Assembly (NCBI RefSeq): GCF_019649055.1
Contig: NW_026570261.1
Location: 620,001-684,000 of the forward strand
Reading direction: 5' to 3'
From: Paramacrobiotus metropolitanus
Lineage: Eukaryota; Tardigrada; Eutardigrada; Parachela; Macrobiotidae
Length of the DNA stretch: 64,000 nucleotides
The translations under genes were made by a program, and so were the position numbers. How positions within the stretch are numbered: the stretch's first letter is position 1; the number at the start of each line of letters is the position of its first letter. Under the pieces are notes generated by a model that saw only the letters and a program-made list of their open reading frames with translations, did no database searches and was not told the DNA's origin. Positions 34,421 through 45,729 of the stretch are shown piece after piece.

Positions 34421-35114
34421 TTACGGGATCTACATCCGTACGTATTATCGCGGCGTACTTTAATTTCGAAACTTTTTATTTAACGAAATATACGAACCTA
34501 GTGTATTCAAAAAGTTCCATGAAAAAGAACTCTAAAAAACCTAAGAAAAGAAAACCTAAGAAAAAGCCTAAGAAACCTAAGAAAAACCTAAGAACCTAAG
34601 AACCTAAGAAACCTAAGAAATCTAAGAAATCTAAGAAACCTAAAAAACCTAAGAAACTTAAGAAACCTAAGAAACCTAAGAAACCTAAGAAACCTAAGAA
34701 AACCTAAGAAACCTAAGAAATCAAGGAAATCTAAGAGTCCGAAGAAATTTATGAAAGCTTTGTGAACAGAATCTTAAAAGATTATGTAATTTTAAACGCC
34801 AGGTTCTTTGTTATGTTATTATGTCGCGCTTTTACAATTTTCATGAATTGTTAGCGCAGCGAGGCCGAAAGGCGCGCGCGGTCTGTCGTTGTCGTTCTGC
34901 GTAAACTGATGTATGTGTATGGAGGCCCATAGCAACAAGCCGTTTTTTGGGGGTTGCCTTGCCCTCCTGAGGCGCAAAATATTCGCAGTGTCCCTATGTC
35001 ACTCGCGACGTTGCGACGATTCCGGCGCACTTTACCGCGTCAAAATCGGACCATCCGTTCGCCCGATCATCGTGGTCGTCTGCTTAGCATGTATAAGAGG
35101 TTACGGATGTAGAT
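34421..35114. mobile_element. TIR element inside array, copy 2
   Basis: This copy has the same termini (ATCTACATCCGTA at 34428-34440 and TACGGATGTAGAT at 35102-35114), the same left junction sequence and the same internal organisation as 33222-33915. Both flanks read ATAACCAG, supporting an 8-bp target duplication. Its length is nearly equal to copy 1 while the interior is diverged. Confidence 0.72.
34531..34745. repeat. CCTAAGAAA minisatellite, copy 2
   Basis: The same 9-mer repeat as in copy 1, more homogeneous around 34600-34705. Confidence 0.9.
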
Positions 35115-37720
35115 AACCAGCTGAGCACGGATGAATATTGGCTTACGACGATTTTAAAAACTTTTTATTTTCTTTGCAGTATATTGTTTAGCATGTAATT
35201 AGTTTCTCGAAAAGTCAGAATGGCAAAGCCAGACAACTGCTCAGGATGGTTGTCCGCGACGAGCGTACTGCGTTGTTGACCTTTAATCCTGGAGCTTGTT
35301 TTGTTTTTTTCTCGCGTGCTAGGTTTCTGTTCATTCTACTCAAAATTGCCAAATTATTAAGCTACTCTAGCAGATGCAGCGGCCGAAATGATTTGTTCAC
35401 TCAGTCCGTGAACAGAAGAAACGCAGAGGCCGAAGCTTTTCTTATTGTTTGAGTGTAGTCCTTTGTATATAATGTGCCCGTGGTAACCGGCCAGCCATGT
35501 TAGCTCTATGGCATCCATGGTAACAAGCCTTTCAGTGACCACTGGCCTTAATCATTTGATGATAGTAAGACAAGACTGGCCTTAGATCACCCGCAAGACT
35601 GAGAGGTTTTCAAAACATTTTAAAGTACGCAAATTGGATGAGTAGAAGCGGAGATTACCGCGGTCTAACAGGAGAGGCCAAACACCTGCAAGAGATGTTT
35701 AGTATTCATATAACAAGCTGAGCACGGATGAATATTGGCTTACGACTAGGTAAATAATCAGTTTAAAATTCAAAGGTTGCAGTGGATTCGAGGAAGCAAC
35801 AGCAGTTATTATTTTGTTTGAAAACAATTGGTTTTTGATAAAGACAACAGATCTTGTTCAGTTTATCAGATTTAACGGATGACAGGAATGCTCTGCAGTC
35901 AACTTGCGGCTGCATCCGCTAAAATTTGTCCCTTTTTTGTCAGTGATTTGCCTTTTTTTGTTAGCGATTACTGGCATTATCGGTTAAGTTAGCAATTTCA
36001 CTTCTTTCTTTTAAGTCAGAACATCTGAAGCCTAGTTTTTGGAGTATTGACCTTTTGCCCCTAAAGTTTGATTGGTTTGTGGCTCGGCTGCTGATTTTAC
36101 GCTTGTTCTGCTAAACTCTCCAAATTCTAATAAGCTACTGTGGACAGTGAAGTGTCTGAAGTGATTCCTTCACTAAGCCCACAAGGTTTTCTTTATTCAA
36201 ATTTAATGCCCGTGGCACCAGACCAGACTATGTTAGGCCTATGGCATCCATGGCAACAAGCCTTTGAATGACCACTGGATTAGCGGTTCTGAATTCAGCA
36301 AACAACGACTGGTCTTAGATCACCCGCCGCACTGAGAGGTTTTCAAAACATTTTGAAGCATGAAGATCGGATGAGCAGAAGCGGAGATTACCGCGGTCTA
36401 ACAGGAGAGGCCGTAGACCTGCTAGAGATGTTTAGTATTCATATAACAAGCTGAGCACGGATGAATATTGGCTTACGACGATTTAAAAAACTTTGTATTC
36501 ATGTGCATTATATTGTTTAGCATATAATTCAGTTTCCCGAAAAGTCAGAATGGCAAAGCCAGACAAGTGCTCAGGATGGTTATCCGCGACGAGCGTACTG
36601 CGTTGTTGACCTTTTACACCTAGAGCTTGTTTTGTTTTTTGCTCGCCTGCTAGGTTTCCGTTCATTCTACTACAACTGCCAAATTATTAAGTAAGCTACT
36701 CTAGCAAATGCAGCGGCCTGTGTGATCACTCAGCCCGTGGGACACAAGAAACGCAGAAGCGAAGCCAACGCTTTTCTTGTTGTTTGAGCGCAGTATAATG
36801 TGGCCCTGGTAACAGCCCAGCCATTTTGACCCTATGGCATCCATGGTAACAACCTTTTGAGTGACCACTGGGCTTGATATTGTGAAGATAGCAAACAACG
36901 ACTGGCCTTAGATCACCCGCCAGACCGCGAGGTTTTCAGAACACTTTGAAGCAGTAAAATCGGATAAGTAGTAGCTGAGATTACCACGGTCTAACGGGAA
37001 AGGCCGAAAACCTGCAAGAGATGTTTAGTATTCATATAACAAGCTGAGCACGGATGAATATTGGCTTACGACTAGGTATTGTTAATAAGTGAGTTAGGAT
37101 TTTTTGTTACTCGACACAGCAATACTGCGACGTAATTCTACGACTTAATTATGTGAGAGATTGACCGAACTGTTGATGCAGCTCATGGTCTGTGCATTGG
37201 GCAGCAAGATGCGACAGTGATCAAGTGAAATACTAGAAACGGTAATGTGCTTTTCTACTTTATTTCAGATCTTATCAAAATCTAAACAGATCCAATATCA
37301 AATTATGAACTGATTGATATAAGCAGGTTTCGTCGGTTAACCACAAGAAACACAGAGGCGAAGCCAAACTGTTTCTTGTGCAAGATCAGTATAACGTGCC
37401 CGTGGCAACAGGCCAGCTCATGTTAGCCCTATGGCATCCATGGTAACAAGCTTTTGAGTGACCACCGGCCGCCTAATTTTTAAAACAGCAAAAGGCCATT
37501 AGTCTCACAACACCCACCGCCCTGAAAGGGTTCTAGAATATTTTAAAGCATGAAAATCGGTTTATCAGAAGCTGAGATCACCCGGGACAATGAAGAGAGG
37601 CCGAACACCTGCAAGAGATGTTTAGTATTCATATAACAACCCTGCATGAAACGTTTTATTTTGGGAAGGACTGGTGAATTACAAGCTGAGCACGGATGAA
37701 TATTGGCTTACGACTATTAC

Positions 37721-38617
37721 TAATACTAATTTGTGAAGTACAGATAATTGCAACCGCACGGATCTTAGACTATAATTATTGTGTGCTGTTACACACTGCA
37801 CAAGTATGCTTTTCATTTTTTTAATTTGACTACTTTAGAAGTAGGACCTTTCCAATATGAACATAGGAAGCGCAGATGCGAACCGCATTTTCGTAACTTT
37901 GATTCATCTTTCTTTCAATCTTACCGTTCATATACCTGCTCGTACATTTATGCTGTCGCAACTCTTAACAGTCCATAAATTCAGGCCTGACCTTTCCAAT
38001 ACATCTTGCCGAGCGCGAGACCGTACTTTGCAATTTGTCAGTTAAACTTTTGGATTTAGGTCACTTCAGGGTAGTGCGCCTTGCGCAGTTCCCATACTTG
38101 AACAGTTTTACGTGCCGCAATGTATGGTGGTTTGTCAATTTGTCTGAATTACAGCAAAACCTGATATAAACTAAAAACACCGACGGTTAAACTGATCCCG
38201 TATTTATTATCTAGGTGCATTTATTGTACAAAACTGCCCCAGGAGCAGTAAAATTTTTCGCTTTCTCCCACCCCAGAAATAAATGATAAACTTATTAAAT
38301 GATAAGCTTATTAAATGATAATAAATCATATTAATGATAAGCTTATCGTGAACAAACTCATCGTGAAGGACCCCATCAATATTTTCAAGGTTTTATTCCA
38401 AAGTCAAATAATTACGCTTTCGTTTGTCCATGACGGTTAATTCTTTTACGGTAATTAACTCGAAGACTGCCAACAACTGAACTTTTTAATCTTCCTGACG
38501 TAGCCGAGTTCTACCACTTACAACGCATTGATCGCGGACGTTTCGTTGTACCTAAATTTTGTGCACGAATTTTATATATGTAAAAATCAATTTCTCTTAT
38601 ATTTATATAAAATTCTC
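37721..38617. other. No gene; AATGATAA repeats
   Basis: TTAAATGATAA and AATGATAAGCTTAT repeat around 38280-38350. No coding feature is recognised. Confidence 0.4.
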
Positions 38618-38800
38618 TTAAGGGAAGTGGCTCGGTAAATGGTACCGAATTCGTGTATATGCACTTTCGCGCTCCCAAACACGTTTTTTTTTCGGTTTAT
38701 CACATCCTGTAGCCAGGCGATTTGTATACACGGGCGCAAAAACCGTGCGCGCACAACGTCCGCTTCGCGAGTTATCTCAATCACTGTAAGGTTTTACGAG
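38618..38800. mobile_element. piggyBac-like MITE end, truncated
   Basis: TTAA (38618-38621) is followed by GGGAAGTGGCTCGG and GAATTCGTGTATATGCAC, matching the reversed right end of the 29331-29556 element. No second TTAA end with the inverted terminus is found. Confidence 0.5.
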
Positions 38801-40682
38801 TAAATTTGAAACATTGCTAGTGCACTGTTTCAAATTAATTAATAGTTCGGTGACTCGTTACTTCACTAGCTCTTTTCACGGAAAAGGGGTGTGTGCCCGG
38901 TGGTGCAAGCCCGATCAGTAATGGTAGCCCGATTACTAGCTTACGTAACGGGTTCTGTACTTCGGTCAGTAGTGGTAGCTCGGTCGCTCGTTCACCTAAC
39001 GGAACTGCAGCAAGATACGCGGTACGATACTATAGTACGTAAAGTAAACTGTTTAGGCAACTAAAATATAGCCTGATAAACTAGCAGTGCTTGTGGACTC
39101 TAGATAGATCGTCAACGTGCCGTACTTAATATGGTCAGAACCGACGCAAAAATTGTAACAACGTCTTTATGTTTTTGTGGATTTACCATGATAGTTATTT
39201 CCACTACGGCGAATTTAAAAACCGGTACAGCAGTTTTAAGTTGGTTAAAAAATGGTACTTGTGTATTTAAATGTGGTTTATGAAAGGTCATTTAGATTTA
39301 CTGGTAAATCTGTAAACACAAACGTAGCAACAGACAATTTCAGTTAAGTACTGATGTACTTTAGTAAAGTATGGGGGCACGTCGGTGCCTGAGGTGTGCC
39401 GAAATGAGTTGTTTCCTCGGTTTGAAGAAGTTTTCAGAAAAACTAAGGCCGTCTGGCCGCGTTTTGGAATATGGGCTTTCAGATGATGGCAATGGTTTTT
39501 GCTGATTCTGTAGGAAAAGCTGGGTTGGTGTATCCCTTTTATTTTTTTGTGGTTGGTGTATCCCTTTTTTTGTGGTCTAGACGGTAAATGACTATCGAAT
39601 CTGGCAGCCATAAACTAGGTGTATTACACATAATGGACTGCAGCATTTACAGGACATCTATCCTAGCGTGCTACTCGTGTTCATAATAATCATTATTTGG
39701 ATGACGGCAATTGTCATGGAAACCAAAGGTCAGCTCTACTTTTGCTTAAATAAAACCCACAAGCGCAACTGACAACACTATCAAGGACTAACAAGTACTG
39801 AGAACTACAGTGTACTTACAGCTTATCAAGGACTGCATAAACCGTCGAACAAGAGCGCCAATCTAAAAAAGTTTTAAAATAAAAGCTGCATGTAGAATGA
39901 AGAGGCCGGATTTTCTTACCATCAACAAATCATGATAGCATAAAATTTAATAATGGATGTGGATCTTGCATCGTGGTCGCCGTGCCTTACCCATTTTTAT
40001 AAAATAAAAAGGATATTTCAAAAATAACATTCCCTCAAATTGCATCTCTGTCATTTAAAGTAATGCACACTTAAAATAGTTTTTGGTACATGAGCCACTA
40101 TGTAGGCTAGCGATGTTAGCAAAAATCAAAAGCTTCGGTAAAGAAGTGGAAAAGCGAAAAACGGAATTGCGCGTGCTGCTTTCTCACGGTCATCTCATTC
40201 TCTAAGCTGCCATACTCGTTGTTGAAATGTTTTCAAAAAAAATATGAACGGTTAATAGCAAAACAATTGTGCTTAGTGCTTAACATAATATAGTTAGTAG
40301 TTTAGGCATTAAAGTATGCTGTACTCAGCCAGAAGACACCAGATTGGCCTGCGTTTTTATCTTCTTAAAATAAACGTTCGAGTAAGCTCCCTTGTTTATT
40401 AATTCATATTGCAAGGTAAACAAATAATCGCCTCAAATTCAGTTTATGCTCGAGGAAAAAACGCGGGAGCATTGAACAAAGATATTCTAAACTGCTCCGG
40501 TAAACCGTGGGAAAAAATGTCCGATACCGCCAGTGATTCTTTTCGGCAATTTTTCCCACCGTGATTGAAATCAACATGAGGAATTCGCTTTTTCGATTTC
40601 TTAATGAAACACGTATGTAACAGTATGAATATTAGCAGCTGAATGCATTTAGCTGGAGATACAAATTAAGGAGCTTGCTTTA
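38801..40682. other. No gene recognised; minisatellite relics
   Basis: Two degenerate units of the 26.2 kb minisatellite (GGTAGCCCGATTACTAG, GGTAGCTCGGTCGCTCG) lie at about 38900-39000. A 107-codon minus frame at 39288-39611 shows no domain and is not called. Confidence 0.4.
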
Positions 40683-40755
40683 GGAGTTCCCTTTTGCATA
40701 ATTGGTATTACCGTCTGCCGCAGACGGCAATCCCAATTATGCGAAAAGAAACTCC
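40683..40755. repeat. Near-perfect ~36-bp palindrome without loop
   Basis: GGAGTTCCCTTTTGCATAAT through CCGTCTGC is followed at once by its reverse complement, with a few mismatches. The lack of a loop argues against a miRNA precursor and for a palindromic duplication. Confidence 0.8.
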
Positions 40756-41324
40756 AACAGTGCTACATGTGCTCAAAATAGCAGTTTACCGTACGAAGTT
40801 CCGCAACAAAAGCTATAATTTTTATTTGATTTTGTTAAATTTCGATAAAAAAGCATAAGATTGCAGAAAACAAAGCATTCCACCTTTCCATTATTCCCAT
40901 CGTTCTTTCTACAGTTAATGTCTGATCGAGCAGAAGTCCTGACAGAAACGCCTCAGTAGATTAAGCTTTCCGTTCAAATCGCAATTTACATCTAGTTACT
41001 GCGAGCGTGCCTTTGTGCTATCAATTTTTTTATTCTTAATAGGGGAAAACTGGGACGAGAGTACAGTTTAAATTAACTGATTTTGTATTTATTGACCATA
41101 GTATTTATTTTGATAAAATTAAACTATGGAAAGCGGTTATAACGAGACCCCCCGGCCCCCAAGGGGCCAATCATATTTCAGGAAGGGTAAAAAAAATAAT
41201 TTAAATAACTGATTTCTGAGGTATTTTGTTTTTCTTCCTAGAATTCCATTTCCAGGCAACAGTACCAGTGCAAAGTATTACAATTCCAACAAAAACCGTT
41301 GCCCCGAGACACTTCGAAAAATTA

Positions 41325-42085
41325 AAGGTCGCTGCTGCGTGCACGGAAAAACACAGGCGTTGGCTTCGTGAACGGGCGTTTACATCGGGTTTGGATGCGT
41401 GAACAGAGATCGGGAACGGGTCTGAGCTGCGTGCAATGGTAAATTTTTTTTTATATCGCTTGAAATTTCGGAAAATATTTTTGAAGCTGATTTTACGGTT
41501 GGAACATGAGGGCGGAAACAAAGCGCTTAACTGGTCATTTGATTAGAATACATAAGGGACAAAAGGGATGGAGCGGTCAGGGAACGGTAGTAGCATGCTA
41601 ACGGCGGCAAAAACAAAGGGGTTCTAAATACTGTGGCTATGTGCTATCGCAGTGGCTACCGCATTTGTTTATGGACTTTACCAGGGTATGGCAAGATTCG
41701 AGCGGGAAATAATGCGAGGTAATCCGAAGGCCGCATTCGAGGTCATGAACATCACCCCGTTCCCTTATGCCACTGGCAGGTTGACAAAAGCCTGACCCGG
41801 AAGCCGGAAAATAAAAATTTCTATAACCATATCGTATCTTGGGCATACCACGAGTCTACGAGATACATATAATTATGTCACAACAGCGGTTGAAAAATCA
41901 ATCAGTGTTGTGTGATAAGAATTGCTTCGAGTACGAAATTATAACTGAGAAAGTGAAATTTCAAAAATATTCGAACGCAAATGTAAAAATCCGTGCACGC
42001 AGCCAGGATCCGTGCAGACCCAAAAAAGTCACCCGTGCACGCAGCAAACGCCCGTGTTTACTGGTGCACGCGAAGCCATAATAAA
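41325..42085. mobile_element. MITE with GTGCACGCAGC-type inverted ends
   Basis: The left end (41325-41420) has GCTGCGTGCACGG and further degenerate copies. The right end (41988-42080) has CCGTGCACGCAGCCA and GTGCAGACCCAAAAAAGTCA. The ends are inverted relative to each other, and a lone end of the family occurs at 9838-9975. Precise termini and target duplication are not resolved. Confidence 0.5.
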
Positions 42086-42792
42086 TTAAAAATACTGTAC
42101 ATATGCACAAGTTAAACCACTGTGGTAATAAATTTCTTTTTATCGCCATTCATAGCGTCCGTAGCTTAAACCTTTCTTAGTGTTTCATTTCTTTTGATAT
42201 ATCGTTTATTAGTCTTTGAATTAAAGCTTTACCGTGCAGACCGCGAGTTTAAAGTAATGCAGCCTCAACTTTCAAGAAATTTTATAACAGTAATAAAAGT
42301 TGGCATGCGTACGTAACCTCTGCTCTAATGAAGCAAATTTGTGCATAAAAAATTATTTTTAATTTTGTAACATTTAATTACACGGCAGTACAGGCAAACG
42401 GACCATAAATCTCCCGACAAGTTATGGTGTACACCGCGTTGGTGACAGTACATTGGCAAAGGTCAAGACTAACCGGGAATTATGTCGCTTGGGATAGCAG
42501 CGGAAAAGTCTGGAACATTAAGACCGCGAGTATTGGGAGTATTGCATGCGAAGAGGCTCGCGGAAAATAATTTTCCCCACTGATTCTGTTTGGGAACTTC
42601 GTGGAGTGTGTGCATGCACTGCACAGATGACTACCTGAACCGAACGTGACTATAATCCCGTTGCGCGCATGCATGCAGTACTCATACTGTGCGAAATTAA
42701 TTATGTTAAGGTAATAGTATGTATGCATACAATCATTCAAGAAGCAAAACGGTGTCAAAGGGGTTTCTGGTGGCACAATACAAAATTCTTCT

Positions 42793-43753
42793 GCAATTGC
42801 TTGTTAATTTTAATTAGAACTTTAAGGCGATAGACTGGTTTTGCTTCATCCCCAGAGAAGTTACAGTAACTACATTTTCTAGAACAGAAAAAAATGCTTT
42901 TTAAAATGAGAAGTCTTTTGAGAAGCAAAGAACAGAACAGAAACCCAAATCCGTCTAAAACCAAAAGGTACCGCGGGTCCAAAACGACGGAGGGGTGCAG
43001 CAGCACGATTCGATTCACGTAGCTGCCATCACAGTTTCAATCGAAGCATACCCAACCGCACGCGGGCTGCGTGTCTGCGTACCGCTGCAGCCGTGCGCAG
43101 GCGGCGATTTCATGAACGCCATGCGCAGCCTGCAGGTAGCGTGGTTGTCTGCTCAAACTGGTCCACCGATGCAGCGGACCATTTGCAAAACCCGAAAACC
43201 TTGATTTACTGGAAGTAAAGTTCGGAGAGTTTTACGCGTATTGCATTCCACTGCCGCAATGGAATTGGTTGTACTTGGTACCATTGGAAAGAAAAAATTA
43301 TTCTACACACTGGGTTTTCTTGGTTTTGCGATATAGTCATTCGAACTCCAACGCTCAGTGATTTTCTCCGTAAGAAGAATTAGTTCCATGTTCAAAAACT
43401 TGTATCTTCCTAGCTTTTTATTCAAGATTTTTTCTGAATAAACCCAGTGTGTGAAATAATTTTAAGTTCCATTTGAAAACATCAGACCTGAAGATGTTCC
43501 ATCTGGTGCTTGGCTTAGATTTTTTAATGCTCACACAACAGAAAAATTTCTATCGCGTTTATGCTATTAGTGTTGATTTTGAAACTATGTCTATTAAAAA
43601 GCGCGATTTATGAGCTTTCTAATGAACTCGTACATTCCGAAAACAGCTCAAACCAAGGTGCACAAACAATTTTCGAAGTAGCTATAAAGATTGATATTTT
43701 ACAAACTAGTCCATCGCCTTAAAGCAATTGCTTGTTAATTTTAATTAGAACTT
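42793..43753. mobile_element. piggyBac-like MITE, 893 bp, TTAA TSD
   Basis: TTAA at 42822-42825 and 43719-43722 flank an element (42826-43718) whose ends GGCGATAGACTGGTTTTG and CAAACTAGTCCATCGCC are imperfect inverted repeats. Outside it a ~30-bp sequence (about 42793-42822) is repeated at 43724-43753, starting GCAATTGCTTGTTAATTTTA on both sides. That is longer than any normal piggyBac duplication. No transposase frame is seen. Confidence 0.55.
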
Positions 43754-44908
43754 TTAATTAGAATTTCAGTCACCACAGCTAACTTTCGGTTTGTTTTGAT
43801 AACTACAAAGCAGTAAAAACAAGTCAAGTAGCAAGTCTTGTGGTCAGCAGTTATTTACGTAACGCACCACCGGAGTAGTGTTGGGCCGACCGACCCTTTT
43901 GGCAGTGCCGCAGCTTTCGGTCCGGGAGGAGGGCCATGGCCCGGGCCGCAGCGAACATCTATTATTAAAGTTACCTATTATTACAGACTTCCTGCGTACT
44001 TCACAATAAGGTTCGTGTACAACTTGACGAAAGATAGTCCAGTCCTTTTGCAACGCCTGCAGTTATTTGAGAAGTGCTTTCAAAGTATTTTCTGCTCGGA
44101 AGTTAGCTTTTTAGAACAGTTTAAAGTGAAAAGCTTGGAATACCTCAACAAAATCTTTAATGAGTGTTTTTATGTCTTTCAGCAGTTTTTAAAACAAAAC
44201 TATAGAAAGACTCAATATTATAACAAAAAGTTAACACAGCACATTTTTGAAAAGCTCAGCATCTCGAAATACTGATTCAGTCGGCTATCGCTATAATTTT
44301 CTATTTATAAGCTCCGGAAAGGCGAGAAGTTGTTTTACTCGCGAAAGAATATCAGTTTGCGCCAAGAGTCCGCTGATTAAAACGCAACGACCCCGGTTCG
44401 AAAAGCCTTGTTCAGAATGATCGTTTGAGACCAAAACTGAAGAATGCTGTGCTGTGCCTTTTACTTAATTCTCAGGGCTGAGTTTAGCGGATTTGCGCCG
44501 GCGTCATTTTTGATATAAACTGAATAATTTGTTACCCGAAAAGGGTACCAAAAATGTTTTTCGTGTCAGTCGTTACTGAAACTGCAGCGAGCTGATATTA
44601 AAACAGCTGTTAGTCGCGATTAGAAAGCGGCTATTTTCACGACAAAAAAGGGTTCCAAATTCTGATACAATTCCATGCGTGGTTCCAATTTTTTGATCCG
44701 ATACCGTGCACCGACCCGAATGAGCGGTATTCGTTTCGTATGCGATCTGGTGTTGAAAAACCGAGATTTTTGGAACCAGGGACTAGTCAAATACTCTGTA
44801 TGCGCTAAAAAACTACCTCCAATCTTTAAAGATGCGCTCCGGTCTACCAGTGCACGCGATAGTGCATTTTCCTAGTTTTAATCAGAACAGCTTCAATCAC
44901 CACAGCTA
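43754..44908. other. No recognised gene
   Basis: A plus frame at 43838-44275 encodes an aromatic- and Lys-rich 145-residue product without known motifs. Codon use is AT-biased like the surroundings, so it may be fortuitous. A word similar to that after the MITE (TTTCAGTCACCACAGCTAA) recurs near 44890. Confidence 0.35.
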
Positions 44909-45347
44909 ATGTTTCGCAAAGATACTGCTTTGTGTTCTGGTGTTTCAAGTGCTACGCGTCATCGACAAAGGATGATCAAACACCCTTGCCCGATTGTTGC
45001 CACTGGATCAAACTTCTGTGGTCACAAACTGCCTCCGTCGGACAGATCGTTTGCCTATCGGATGGCGAGAATTTGGAATGACTTGCAGATTCCAGCAGAA
45101 GCTTATCAAAGTCTTGGTAGATTTACAGAAGCTTTGATCGCGTTGACTGGAAATCCGTTGTGTCCTTAAAAAAGTTTTACCGCGATAAACATGTGTCCCT
45201 GTTGCAAATGTGAATACTTGTAAAATTGTTAGTCTGCTGCTGTTCTACGCTTATTCTCTGGTTTCTGATGTCGTGTCTGCTGCCCCGGATTGGGTCTAAA
45301 CCCAGATTGTGTGCGGACGTTAAATCATTAAACATTAAACATTAATG
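44909..45347 (+). mobile_element. 5'-truncated LINE 3' end
   Basis: The plus frame 44909-45169 encodes an 86-residue piece with SDRSFAYRMARIWNDLQIP followed by a short helix and F..AL. This pattern (RSF.YR...WN.LP..) is typical of the C-terminal end of non-LTR reverse transcriptase ORFs. A ~150-bp 3' untranslated stretch follows and ends in short tandem CATTAAA units (about 45328-45346), as in many LINE tails. The catalytic part is missing. Confidence 0.62.
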
Positions 45348-45729
45348 CAGAAGGACGATTTGAAAAACAACATTCAGCTGATTACGTTACAAAACCTTTA
45401 ATACAGAATAATTCTGTACTCCTCAAGCACGGTCCTGTGCGAGCATGTTATCGTACTCTGTGTAAACAAGTACTTACTAGAAAAGTTAGTTAAAATATAT
45501 GCAATTGCAGACACTCAAACGCCTTACAGAACCCTACGTCTAGCGGCATAGCAACCGTGATCTTAAATTTTAAAATTTTGACGGTGAATAAGCATGGCAC
45601 CGCGAAGCAAAACTCGCACAACAACAACACCAACAAAAGAACAACACTAACAAAATTGTCTCAATCTCATAGTTAACAATGATCAACAACTTATGAGTGG
45701 ACGAAAATAGAAACTGCATATAAGGTGTG

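Larger units (their letters stand above)
32313..37720. repeat. Complex tandem array, 7-8 units of ~0.55-0.73 kb
   Basis: Each unit opens with AAGCTGAGCACGGATGAATA followed by TTGGCTTACGAC. Starts are near 32313, 32860, 33916, 35115, 35712, 36445, 37038 and 37681. Each holds GGCATCCATGGTAACAAGC followed by TGACCACTGG, then GATCACCCG, and ends TTTAGTATTCATATAAC. Many units also carry the AGAAACGCAGAGGCGAAGCC hairpin block. Divergence is moderate and unit interiors differ by insertions. No coding frame is shared among units. It resembles a complex satellite or tandemly amplified non-coding element. Confidence 0.85.

Noticed and set aside
32313-37720. CRISPR-like reading of regularly spaced repeats
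   Set aside because: Repeat units are about 0.6 kb with homologous interiors, not short repeats with unique spacers, and the context is eukaryotic.
39288-39611. 107-codon minus-strand ORF
   Set aside because: Low-complexity, no domain, no paralogue in the window.
40683-40755. miRNA precursor
   Set aside because: Arms abut without a terminal loop of usual size; better explained as a palindrome.
43838-44275. 145-codon plus-strand ORF
   Set aside because: No domain, splice signals, paralogue or compositional difference from AT-rich surroundings; kept only as a note.
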